This document shows, in pieces, positions 21,991 to 33,263 of a stretch of 64,000 bases of DNA; positions within the stretch are counted from its first letter, which is position 1; the number at the start of each line of letters is the position of its first letter. Source of the stretch: Theocolax elegans (lineage: Eukaryota > Arthropoda > Insecta > Hymenoptera > Cerocephalidae); contig CM047426.1 in NCBI GenBank assembly GCA_026168455.1, positions 69,722,916-69,786,915 on the forward strand, read 5' to 3'. The notes beneath the pieces are model-generated. The model had not been told where the DNA came from. It searched no databases and was given only the letters and a program-made list of their open reading frames with translations. A program made the translations under genes and the position numbers.

Positions 21991-23645
21991 GGGTGGCTCT
22001 CTGTGACATCGAAGATGAAAAAAATGAATATTGCTATAACTGTGGGAATATGTTTTAGAGGTATCCAGTATAGTTCTCCTGAATTTTTTCAGATTTTTCG
22101 GGACCATTATTTTATGTTACAGAGAGTGTAAGTTGGAATTTTAGCACTTTTTTGCATTATATGCCCATTTTCATGAATTTTTAGCTCCCAGGGGATGCAT
22201 TTTTCACTAAAAACATAAGTATGACTTTTTTTGTAAAATTTTCCGAACTTTTCATTTAAAATACTTTTAAAGACATGAATGTATGCTGTCACACTCTTGT
22301 AAGCCATTTAAACCTTAAATAGTGAAAATCAGCAATTCTGCTCCGGACTCTGGTAACCTAATACTGTCTAAAAGTAGTCTTTTTATAGTCAGAAACTGCC
22401 TAAAAATTTCCAGAGTGGGTCTAAATCATTAAGATCACTTATGGTCAAAATATCCGGGACAAGTGCCCGAAATATTAATAGAAATGTATATTTGTTGCCT
22501 TATAACGATGAATCTATTAGCATGATCATTGCAAAAAAATTTGTGCACTTACCTTGGAGTGGTAGAAAAGTATCTTCACTTGTTTCAGTATCCATCTAAT
22601 CCCCTGTAAGCTGCTAAAAATACAAATATTATTATACAAATGTAAAAAATTAATTTTTAAACATTTATAATGCTGAATTTTTAGTTTTACATTCCTTTAC
22701 AAGAATTATAATACTAATCTGAAGGATTACTATAAATATATAAACATCATTATTACAATAACTGAATATACGTATTTAATACAAAAGATATATAAATAAA
22801 TCGGATATATAATTATAATGAATAATATGATAACGTGACAGTGACAAGTTTGTGAAATCTAAACAATGTATTGCTGAATACTAATAATAATAATGTTGAT
22901 ACTTTTATAGTAATCCTTCAGATTAGTATTATAATTCTTGTAAGGGATGTAAAACTAAAAATCCAGCATTATAAATGTTTAAAAAATAATTTTTTATAAT
23001 TTTATAATAATATTTGTATTTTTAGCAGCTTACAGGGGATTAGATGGATACTGAAACAAGTGGAGATACTTTTCTACCATTCCAAGGTAAGTGCATAAAT
23101 TTTTTTGCAATGATCATGCTACTAGATTCATCGTTATAAGATAACAAATATACATTTCTATTAATATTTCGGGCACTTTTCCCGGATATTTTGACCATAA
23201 GTGATCTTAATGATTTAGACCCACTCTGGAAATTTTTAGGCAGTTTCTGGCTATAAAAAGACATCTTTTAGACAGTATTAGGTTACCAGAGTCCGGAGCA
23301 GAATTGCTGATTTTCACTATTTAAGGTTTAAATGGCTTACAAGAGTGTGACAGCATACATTTATGTCTTTAAAAGTATTTTTAATGAAAAGTTCGGAAAA
23401 TTTTACAAAAAAAGTCATAGTTATGTTTTTAGTGAAAAATGCATCCCCTGGGAGCTAAAAATTCATGAAAATGGACATATAATGCAAAAAAGTGCTAAAA
23501 TGTCAACTTTGACTCTCTGTAACTTAAAATAATGGCCCAGAAAAAATCTGAAAAAATTCAGGAGAACTACTGGATACCTCTAAAACATATTCCCACAGTT
23601 ATAGCAAAATTTATTTTTTTCATCTTCGATGTCACAGAGAACCAC

Positions 23646-23647
<2 letters not shown>
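21991..23647. mobile_element. PalB fold-back element, copy 2 (1,657 bp)
   Basis: Termini GGGTGGCTCTCTGTGACATC and the reverse complement ending 23647. Arms and centre match copy 1 with scattered substitutions and a ~30-bp length difference in the centre. TA arrays lie on both sides (21965-21990 and 23648-23683). The short frames 22107-22307 (minus), 23040-23264 (minus) and 23332-23532 (+) correspond to those of copy 1. Confidence 0.8.
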
Positions 23648-23685
<38 letters not shown>

Positions 23686-24369
23686 TTCGGGGTTTATGGA
23701 GCCAGAGGTATATTTTAATTTTATGTGGATATATAAGTAAAAGACTATATTTTATTAATATATGTACAATATTTTTCATATATATCCGTAAGAACTCGAA
23801 TTATTTAACTTTTTATAAAAATGTTGAGAGTAGTGGTTTATGGACCCAGGAAAAAATTCAACATTTAAACAAAATATCAAAAGGCGTGACAGCGACTGAC
23901 GCAAATATAAAAAGGCGCGTGAGCAAAATATACAGCTAACTAGCCCCTCGGATTTTTACTTTTGTAATTGTTGAATTATTACGTTATGTATTATGTATTA
24001 TGTAAGGGAGATGCAAAATATAGAAGCTATGCTTTCGAGCCTGTGAGAAAACGCTCAACATTGTAAAAAGACTGATGTAAAAATGTTTGGACTAAATCAT
24101 TTTAAATCAGAGGCCTAAAATATGTATTGTAGCAACACTTGCATTTCAGACATATTTACGATTTTTAAAAATTTCTCACGTGAGATCTCTCGTGAGAAAA
24201 TTTTCCGATCGCAAATATTTCTAAAAATCGAATAAACATGTCTGAAACGCTTTAAAACCTTGATATTTGAGCTTATCTGGGGGGTTGTATCACTAAAAAC
24301 AGTAACTACCCTAACTCAGAAATTGGTTTCTTATTATTTGGGAAGTTTAAGCAGCGTTACAATAAACGC
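23648..24369. repeat. TA array, AT-rich spacer and a ~110-bp imperfect hairpin
   Basis: After the TA array (23648-23683) the sequence is unassigned. At 24141-24250 GCATTTCAGACAT...CGATTTTTA...CACGTGAG is mirrored by CTCGTGAG...CTAAAAATCG...CATGTCTGAAACG, an imperfect inverted repeat with a loop of only a few bases. Confidence 0.6.
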
Positions 24370-24775
24370 CGGTACATCGGAGGAAGGCGAGCAGCCGCAA
24401 GGAATAAATCCAATACATATAACATATTAAATAAAACTACCCCACAAGCCCAAAGTGTATATATATAAAAATACGACTGCAATTAAAACGAAGGCGTGTG
24501 ACCGAGACGAATACATCTGAAACATAAACGCTCAAATCCAACTACCCCACGGACCCAAAGTCTATATAAAAATACGCCTGCACATAAAAGGAAGGCGCGC
24601 GGCCGCGAAGAATAAATCGAAGTCAAAAGCCTCAAATCCAACCATCCCAAGGTCCCGAATTCTATAATAAGATATGTCGGCATATCATATTATAGGAAGG
24701 AAGGCAAGCGGCTGCGAGAACTAAATCCAAAATACATAACCTTAAATCGAACTACCCGCCGGTCAAACCGTCCAT
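24370..24775. repeat. Diverged ~110-bp tandem repeat, about 4 copies
   Basis: The word GAAGGC(G/A) followed by a GCGGCCGCGA-like segment recurs near 24382, 24489, 24591 and 24700. Each is followed by AATAAATC-like and CCAACTACCCCACGGACC-like sequence and a TATATAAAAATACG tract. The units are about 105-110 bp and diverged. Noncoding. Confidence 0.65.
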
Positions 24776-25139
24776 CCCTCATACGGATCCCTCCAAAACA
24801 ATCTTTGGCGGAGAGCCCGGAGCGACGTGTTCCGAAAAAGACCGTGAGATATACTTCAGAGCCACCCATGTAAAGAACCCCGATTATTTAAATTTTTATT
24901 TTTTTTAAAGAAATATGAATAGCCGTTAAGATTCTATCCCTCACGCCGAAATATATCACCAAATTCTTAGAATACGACCTCTGCCCTTTAAATAGACTGA
25001 TAATCAAGCTACGCTTGCTTATCAGCCTAATAAAATGCTATGATTTATGCGATAAGACCACCGAAACTTTCCTCATGTCAGTCAATATCCACTTTTTTAC
25101 CTGATATGACGAAAATCGAAGCGGTCTAACTGTTTAAAA
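24776..25139. other. Spacer, nothing recognised
   Basis: No open frame or repeat family recognised between the two tandem arrays. Confidence 0.5.
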
Positions 25140-26835
25140 AGGGTGATCAGGAGATTACGGAAAGCTTACGGTTTCTTACGCAAGACCCACGGAATCTTAC
25201 GGAAACCTCACCGGAAGGCATACGGACATCTACGGAAGTCCCACGGAAGGTCTACGGAATCTCACGGAAAGCCTACGGGTTCTTACGGAAAGCTAACGGA
25301 TTCTTACGGAAGACCCACGGAAGGTATCCGGACATCTACGGAAGTCCACGGAAGGTCTACGGATTCTTACGGAAGGCTCACGGAGTCTTACTGAAGGCAT
25401 ACGGTCATCTACGGAAGCTCCACGGATATCTACGGAAGTCTACGGAAGGGCTACGGTATCTCATTGAATCTTACGGAAGCCTCACCGGAAGGCATACGGA
25501 GATCTGTGGAAGACCCACGGAAGGTCTACGGAATCTCACGGAAGGCCTGCGGGGTCTTACGGAAAGCTTACGGATTCTTACGGAAGGCATACGGTCATCT
25601 ACGGAAGCTCCACGGATATCTGCGGAAGTCTACGGAAGGGCTACGGAATCTCACGTGATGCCTACGGAATCTCACACTAAGTCTACGGAATCTTACGGAA
25701 AGCTTCCTGTTTATTACGAAAGGCTCACGGAATCTTAAGGAAGCCCCACGGACATCTACGGAAGCCCCACGGAAGGTCTTCGGAATCTCACGGAACGCCT
25801 ACGGATTCTTACGGAAGGCCCGTGGATTCTTACGGAAGCCTCACCGGAAGGCATACGGACATCTGCGGAAGTCCACGGAAGTACTACGGATTCTTACGGA
25901 AAGCTTACGGTTTCTTACGGGAGGCTCACGGAGTCTCACGGAAGGCATACGGGGTCTTACGGAAAGCTTACGGATTCTTACGGAAAGCTTACGGTTACTT
26001 ACGGGAGGCTCACGGAGTCTCACGGAAGGCATACGGACATCTACGGAAGACCCACGTGAAGGAGCACGGAATATCACGGAAGGCCTACGGGTTCTTACGG
26101 AAAGCTTACGGATTCTTACGGGAGGCCCACGGAGTCTAACGAAAGGCATACGGAGATCTGCGGAAGACCCACGGAAGGTCTACGGAATCTCACGAAAGGC
26201 CTGCGGGGTCTTACGGAAAGCTTACGGATTCTTACGGAAAGCTTACGGATTCCTACGGAAGGCATACGGTCATCTACGGAAGCTCCACGGATATCTACGG
26301 AAGTCTACGGAAGGGCTACGGAATCTCACGGGATGCCTACGGAATCTCACACTAAGTCTACGGAATCTTACGGAAAGCTTACTGTTTATTACGAAAGGCC
26401 CACGGAATCTTAAGGAAGCCCCACGGAAGGTCTACGGAATCTCACGGAAGGTCTACGGAATCTTACGGAAAGCTTACGGTTTAGTACGCAAGACCCACGG
26501 AATCTTACGGACGGCATACGGACATCTACGGAAGCACCACGGACATCTTCGGAAGTCCACGTAAGTACTACGGATTCTTACGAAAAGCTTACAGTTTCTT
26601 ACAGAAGGCCCACGGAGTCTCACGGAGGGCCTACGTTCATCTACGGAAGCCCCACGGACATCTACGGAAGTCCACGGAAGGTCTACGGAATCTCATGGAA
26701 GTTCTACCGAGTCTTACGGAAAGCTTACGGATTCTTACGGGAAGGGTATTTACTACGGAGGATAACGGATGTCTTACGGATTCCTACGGAAAGATGATCT
26801 TCTACGGAAGATAACGGAAGTCTTACGGAATCCTA
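25140..26835. repeat. Minisatellite built on ~21-bp TACGGA units, about 1.7 kb
   Basis: The whole interval consists of variants of TTACGGAAAGC / TTACGGATTC / TCTACGGAAG half-units of 10-11 bp. Two half-units give a basic period near 21 bp, with a higher-order pattern of several hundred bp (for example the block near 25465-25680 recurs near 26130-26370). Because 21 is divisible by 3, reading frames stay open for up to ~100 codons and translate to heptads such as AYGFLRK on the + strand. However, the frame changes several times and stops interrupt it, and long frames also exist on the minus strand. I therefore call it noncoding satellite DNA. Confidence 0.9.
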
Positions 26836-27218
26836 CGGAAAAAGTGTTCATTTTCTACTTTTTTCGAGTTTTTTTACACGGAATGTTACACGGGACCTGT
26901 CCGGTTAGACACTTTCGGCTTTTGCTCTCCGTAATTTGGTGTGCCGAATTTATTTGGCTTGAATTCCTATTTTTTGGTGATTCAGCCCTTGGCTCACTTC
27001 CTTGTGTTCGCTGCCAATATCTGCTATTTTTGTTATTCTTTACAGCTTCGCTGTACTGCTGCTTATATTCTTGCTTAACGGGTGCTATTTCCTATTTAAA
27101 TTTTTTTCTTTTTTCCTTCTCTTTTATGTCTGGTGACTTGTACTTCATAATGCTGTCCGCCAGATTGATACACGGCGAATTGTTGTGCCTTTTCGAGCGA
27201 GCAGCTTGGAGTTCTTAG
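26769..27218 (+). CDS. Unrecognised hydrophobic ORF starting inside the minisatellite
   Basis: A 149-codon frame with ATG at 26769. The first ~24 residues derive from the TACGGA minisatellite. The remainder is strongly hydrophobic with several candidate membrane segments (for example LLFLLFFTASLYCCLYS). It matches no family I know. The hydrophobicity could simply reflect a T-rich sense strand. Possible chance ORF. Confidence 0.15.
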   Translation: MSYGFLRKDDLLRKITEVLRNPTEKVFIFYFFRVFLHGMLHGTCPVRHFRLLLSVIWCAEFIWLEFLFFGDSALGSLPCVRCQYLLFLLFFTASLYCCLYSCLTGAISYLNFFLFSFSFMSGDLYFIMLSARLIHGELLCLFERAAWSS

Positions 27219-27310
27219 AGTCATTAGATGTTAACTCAGCAAGACCGATAAATTTCTGTATTCCTTTAAAAAATTTTGTCTGAGTGATAAAAATTATATT
27301 CTTGTATTCT

Positions 27311-27365
27311 ATTATTATATTATTATATTATTATATTATTATATTATTATATTATATTATATTAA
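27311..27365. repeat. AT-only microsatellite (ATTATATT-type units)
   Basis: Repeated 8-bp and 5-bp A/T words over about 55 bp. Confidence 0.85.
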
Positions 27366-27399
27366 AGATTTAATAAATATATTTACGTTAAAAAAGAAG

Positions 27400-27565
27400 T
27401 CGGAGATCCGCGGAGTTCGAACCGACGACCCTTTCTCGATCGGAAAATAGTCATGACTAGCCGAGTCAGATCATAAGCCCTGCACGTATGGTTACCAGCA
27501 ATGGTCCATAGTACGGTGTATAACGGGGCGTCAATCGGGGCAATACATGGCTAGCCCATAGTAAG
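27400..27565 (-). mobile_element. Possible tRNA-derived SINE fragment
   Basis: On the minus strand TGACTCGGCTAGTC (A-box-like) is followed by GGTCGTCGGTTCGAACTCC (B-box-like), with about 40 bp between. It differs in sequence from the SINE at 20229. The T stem does not pair well, so it is not a functional tRNA. Limits are approximate. Confidence 0.35.
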
Positions 27566-30500
27566 GATCACCTTACTCTCGCCTTTTCAAAACCTAATGT
27601 AAATATTTTGCATTTTCATTTAAAAATAAGTGAGGGCTTCAAATGGTACGATACAAGCAAGCCATGACATCGAAAAATCAGCTGGAGGAGTTGAGGTTAT
27701 TTGTTTTCGTGATTTTCAAAAAGTGTGTGTATATACAATTCCGGCGTGTATAGTTAAAAATTTTAATAGTTTTAATGCAGATTTGCAAAAGAAAGAAAAA
27801 CAATTATACAACCAACTTATAGACACTTATATTTATACATTAAAGAAAATGTATTTTAATTCATTTAATATTTACATATTTTTATTTTCGTAATATATTC
27901 ATTTAACGATGACAGTTTCACCAAATAGAGATTTAACCAGGTCTTTGATTACGATTTTTCCAAGTTTTTTTATAAGAGATTTTCTATTAAAATATATAAT
28001 GTAAAAAATCAGAGGAGAACTTATTGTTTAAATATACACACAATTTCATATATATATGTGTGTTAGAGGTATAACCTTTTTAACCAAAAAACCTTTTAGA
28101 CATAAGAATATTATATTTACTTTTATTTATACATTATATATTATTTTTATATGCGCGGGTTAGCACAATTATTTCCAATTGTAAAAATAAATTAGAAAAT
28201 TATCAATGTAAATTTATTATTTATGTGAGTAAATAAGTATTAACTAATATAATAAATGTTATTTTTGTTTCCTACATAACTAAATTTATAGTAAAAATTT
28301 ATTAATTAAATTAATATACTTATATTCATTTAATAACTAATATATTAATTTTAAATAACAAAGTAGTTTTAATTAATGTATGGCTTTCTTTATATGGGCC
28401 CTATATAAAACGTGACCGTAATTAAAACAATAATTTTGAGTATGGCCAAATAGGGGCCTCATACGAATAAAAAGTTGTATTTGCCACATCAGGGCCACGC
28501 TACAACCCCGTTACAATCCAAAGAGGGCCCTCGTCCGAAGCCATTATAGGACTGTATTATATTTCTAGGGCACCATAGCCGGCCCAGATAAATGCCACAA
28601 GTTTATTTCCGATCGGGTTGGGGTAGAACTCATGTGCCTTATACCGACTGCGCCTTTCGAATACTTTGGTTTGGTAAATTCGAATCATCTTTATATGTTA
28701 CACGAAACTTTTCAAACAATAGCAGTTTGTTTGTTTAACATTAACGTGTAATAAGTACATGTACGATCCCCAACGATTTATTAATCATAAGTATGAAAAG
28801 TTCCAAGTTTACAGTATTTGAGGTCACGTACTCGCGACGTTGATTCTCCTTTATTTTCATCTGTGAAGAATTTTGTTTCTTTCAACATTAAATTTTTCTA
28901 TATTTTATATCAAACGTAACTTATAAGAAAATTTAATATATTATATAGTAAAAGTTGTTATAGTGATGAGGAAAATTTGTTATGTTACGTAGTAAAAATT
29001 ATTATATAACATAGTAAAAATTGTAAATCATCAATTTTGTCATATATAGTAATTTTTATAGTAAGAATTTACATACGAAAATTGAAGTAAGATTTATAAT
29101 TGAAATTATAATCTTTACTGGATATATATTGTATCAATCTTCGTCATTTGAGTATACTCCACTGTTGCCATAAAATATAGTAATGTTACCTTGAAGTTTA
29201 GTAATTTTTAATACACCATTTTTCTCAGTGTATGTAAGGTAAAATGGCCAACTTTCGATACAATAAAAATATATACATAACAAAATAGCTAGAATAGTCA
29301 TTAATGACTCATTCTTTAAATTGCGTATAAAATGAATAGATATAGTAATAATTTTTATAAATGAACGAAATTGTTTTTTACAGATTGTCCAACCACCAAA
29401 TGATATTCATAATATTCATAATAATATTCTTTGACGTAAAATCTTATTAAACTACTAATTACTATTTTATAATTTTTAAATAAATTATTAATAATTGAAA
29501 TTGAATATTAATGCTTTGCATAAAGGTGAAAATGTTTTCTTAAAATTAAAACTTCTTAAGTTAGTACGATGAAAAGATTATTAACAATTAAATTACCTTG
29601 AATCTTTTGCACATAAAAATTGTTTCTCTTTTGGAAGTTATTTATACATTTGTCGCATATATTCCTGTTTATCCGTATAGAATCCTTACTTTTACTCATT
29701 AAATATCTTATTATAACGAATTTATCAGGAATAATTTTACAAAATATAGTAGAATAATTTTTTCACTAATCTTTCTTATTACGAGCAGTGTATCATAAAA
29801 TATATTTGATCTTATATTAACATAAGAAGATATTCGCATCAACATAAAAAATCTTTTTTTAATAGAATTATTTGATTAAATTAATATCATAAAGAAAATA
29901 TTTTCAAATACAATATTCTTTGGGCGTATGACCAAACACGTGACTTAAAAGAAAGTGTAGCAAGATCCGTGCGTTTACTTAAAGGGGTTGTAATCGCCGT
30001 TACGGTAATACCACGGACGATAGTCGGTGCTTATTATTACGTACACCTTTAGACGGTATCTCGCATGCGTTCTTTCGATCTTTCTCCTCTCGGCCCCTCT
30101 TTCTTTTTCCCTAAGGTGTGTTTTTTTTCTTGTTTAAAATGTGCACACCAGGCCACGCAATATGAGGTTGTTGGGAATCGCTCAAGCATGCAGACCGTAG
30201 ATTCCAGTCACGGTTGTCGAGTGCTCCCTATTTTCAGTCCCCCGTTTACGCATGAACTCGAAAAAGGCAGAGCATCTGTGACATACAGAGAAGTAGTGCT
30301 CAGTTGATTCTTCGGCTGAGCCTTCTATTATCTTAGATGGTATCATACGAAGAGGTCACGGTATTTATATTACGTGTAAGACTCTAAAGTCTTGATCTGA
30401 CGCATACTGTTAGGTTATATGCCACCTTATTAACCCACCTAATAATATTATTTATTGCACTGTCCTTTTGTTCTTTCGTCGAGTTAATATACGTCCCAAC

Positions 30501-31239
30501 AAGCAAATATAAAGTGACGACCTATAGTGCGATTAGTCAAGTAAGCATAAACGTGTAGTAATATATTAATACAATGCACGTAAGATATAAATTTACCGTG
30601 GCATTATGCTGAAATCCTGATATAAAACAAAATTTTGAACTACAATCAAAAATTTGTTTTGACCACTTTTTCTCTTTCTCATATACGCCATTTAATATGT
30701 ATTTTGGTACGAATTTTAAACATACGTAATATAATATTTTTTGTAATAAAAAATCATTGATTTTGAAAATTGATTCCAATTCACTCTAAAATACTTATTT
30801 TGATTTCAAAAAATTATATAACGTAATTGAGAATCACGTAATTTTTGTAAACAGTTGTCTCTTTCAAATCAAGTGATTAACCCCTCGGTATCGGTGTAAA
30901 AAAAAATTTCCATAAAGAACTTTTAAGGTGGTTCTTACCTCATATATATATATATATATACAGGTGTTTTGAATAGAAATTATTATTTTTTGTTTTATCA
31001 ACATTATATACCAAATGAAGGTACAAATGGAAAAAACAAGAGTTTAAACCCTGGTGGAAATACGAACAATTTTTCACCGATAAAGTTTATTTAAAATATT
31101 ATAAAATCTTTCATAATGCAAATATATCCAGCAATTATTATAAAACATAGCAATTTTTATGAAAAATGTTGCAAATTTTATTATAGCATTTTTCTCAGTG
31201 TACTAATCATTTTTGTTTAATAATCTAATTTTACGTTTG
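27566..31239. other. AT-rich spacer with scattered repeat ends
   Basis: No gene recognised. A GC-richer patch at 28390-28660 has several GGGCC words. The element-end motif TTTTTCTCAGTG appears at 29218-29230 and 31189-31200, each preceded by ATAGTAATTTTTA-like sequence, so these are probably right ends of MITE copies. A second less AT-rich patch (about 29930-30420) has an 80-codon open frame (30065-30307) without recognisable domain. A short TA array lies at about 30940-30960. Confidence 0.45.
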
Positions 31240-31748
31240 CACTGTGAGAAAAAAAAAGGTTAATTTTACTATAAAATTACCTGAAAATATAGTGCAATAA
31301 CTATACTGCAATATTTTATGGTAAAATTATTTCTGAAAATTGTAAGTACCATTTACAAAAAAGAAATTGTAATTTAACTATGTTTAAAAATCTTTATTTA
31401 TTAAAAATGACTGTATTATATTTTTATTAAACACTACTAAAAATTATGTTAGAAATGAATAGAAAAATAATATTAAAAATGCATCATAATGTATAGTTTT
31501 ACTATAATTTATAATAAGTTAGACTTTAAGGTGCGGTTGTGTGAAATCAAAACATAGTTAAAATTTTGTTTTTAATAATTTATTATTTTTATGAAACAAG
31601 TTATATAAGTTTATAAAATGTACATAGTTTTGTTTTTACATAAATATATATACAAAAACTATCGACAGCTGAGAAAATCTTTCATTATACTTAGCGAGGA
31701 AGAGAGACAAAAATAGACAGAGAGACTGAAAGAGTAAGGGAAAGAGTA

Positions 31749-31822
<74 letters not shown>

Positions 31823-32613
31823 GAATTACCCGTAGAATCTTCCTGTTCTTGAAAAATTGGTACATTTCACCTTTAGTTTTATCAAAACGAAAAACTTTTC
31901 ATCCGGCAAATTTATCAATGCTTCCATATCTATACACTCATCTGTAAATAAAAATTAACATAATATTTATAAATTTATATTATTTTATCTTTATTTTATA
32001 ACTACTTTAAATGAATGGACTTACTTTGAAATGACAGTATATAGTGGGATAATTCCCACTTAGTAGACCCTTTGCACTTTCGTCTGCGTTCATTTCTTTC
32101 TACGACTAACACTATACTGATGAACTTGTTTCAAAATACGTATAAAGGAATTCAATTATTGTACACATGGGTAATAGCATCTGTAGAAAGAGTACCTATA
32201 TTTACCATTGAATCCGTCAATACTCTTTCCATATATAGTTCATTGTACGACATATTACTTAAAAATACTATAAAAACAATTTATTTAACAATACTGCATA
32301 GTATCATAATGATACTGCAATAATATATTGTAACAGTAACAAAATTTAAATTGTAAATATTTTAAAACAATTATGGCGTTTTAAATATTTCTAAATAGCA
32401 AATGTAACTAAGCGAATTATAGTAAAAAATACAGTCAAATATTAATAAATTAACTGGACCCATTTGTTCTAAAAAAGTTGGTCAATTTAAGTATGCGTTT
32501 ATAAGTAATTCAGCTATAGTATAGGGAAATCAATGAAATAATCAAGTTGTTTTACTTATATTGTACTTTACTAAATTTTTTAGTAAATATTGCTATGCAG
32601 TTTTTTCTCAGTG
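31240..32613. mobile_element. CACTGAGAAAA-ended transposon, copy 1
   Basis: The left end CACTGTGAGAAAAAAAAGG (31240) and right end TTTTTTCTCAGTG (32613) are inverted. The left ~410 bp matches, inverted, 35410-35824. The right ~560 bp matches, inverted, 33264-33810. Together these show a second copy in the opposite orientation. No coding capacity is recognised, so this is a non-autonomous DNA-transposon-like element. A (GA)n microsatellite sits inside it. Confidence 0.6.
31752..31820. repeat. (GA)n microsatellite
   Basis: About 35 GA units, uninterrupted. The minus-strand Leu-Ser repeat ORF across it is spurious. Confidence 0.95.
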
Positions 32614-33263
32614 TGTATTAAAAAAATGCTTATACATTGTCCGTCCCCAACCTGTTAATATATATATATATATATAGATATATATATGATCTTTTTATTG
32701 TGATTTTATGATCACAAAACCAGTTAAAACCTGATGTTTTTGACGAGGTTCATCATCTTATAAACTTTGCCATGTATTATGATCAGAAAATGATAAAGAT
32801 TTCTAGCAGGGTATAACTGCAGGAATAATTTGATTTTGAAATTGCCTAACATTTTTAATACTACCCGCGTAAAAATATAAACTAAATATAAAAATATAAA
32901 AATATAAATATAAACATAGTTATAAGCAATCAAAATCAATGGTTTTTTCAGCGAGATTTTTCGTTATTTGCTTATATCTAACATAAAAAGGGCATTGGAA
33001 TCTAAAACCCTGGCATTCTTCATATTTTTATAGTAGAAATCATATCCAAGACCCGCGTAAAAATATAAACTATTGCCACTATATTGCAGAGCAATGGGCA
33101 ATAGTTATTGCAAACATATTGCCAATATGTTGCCGCGAAAATTGGCATTATATTGCCAACATACCGCCAAACATCATCCGCCCGTATCTTTGCCAAATAT
33201 TGGCAATAGTTACTATTTTATCATTTGTAAACTATTGCCTTTTCAGTGGTTGGCTCTTTACCA
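32614..33263. repeat. TA array and ATTGCC/GGCAAT-rich repeat
   Basis: A TA array lies at about 32658-32690. ACCCGCGTAAAAATATAAAC occurs at about 32864 and again at about 33053. Between 33070 and 33230 ATTGCC or its complement occurs about ten times. Part of that stretch (the GGCAATAGTTACTATTTTATCATTTG region) recurs inverted at about 46370-46425, so it belongs to a repeat family. No gene. Confidence 0.55.

Noticed and set aside
25143..26149. Possible gene for a repetitive basic peptide (AYGFLRK heptads)
   Set aside because: Frame shifts several times along the array, stops intervene, and equally long frames occur on the minus strand; minisatellite is the simpler reading.
24370..26835. CRISPR-like array
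   Set aside because: No constant repeat with unique spacers of regular size; the window is eukaryotic.
27630..27893. 87-codon ORF
   Set aside because: Starts at GTG, no domain, AT-rich C-terminal part; no support for translation.
30065..30307. 80-codon ORF with ATG in a less AT-rich patch
   Set aside because: No recognisable domain, no splice or promoter evidence, length within chance for the composition.
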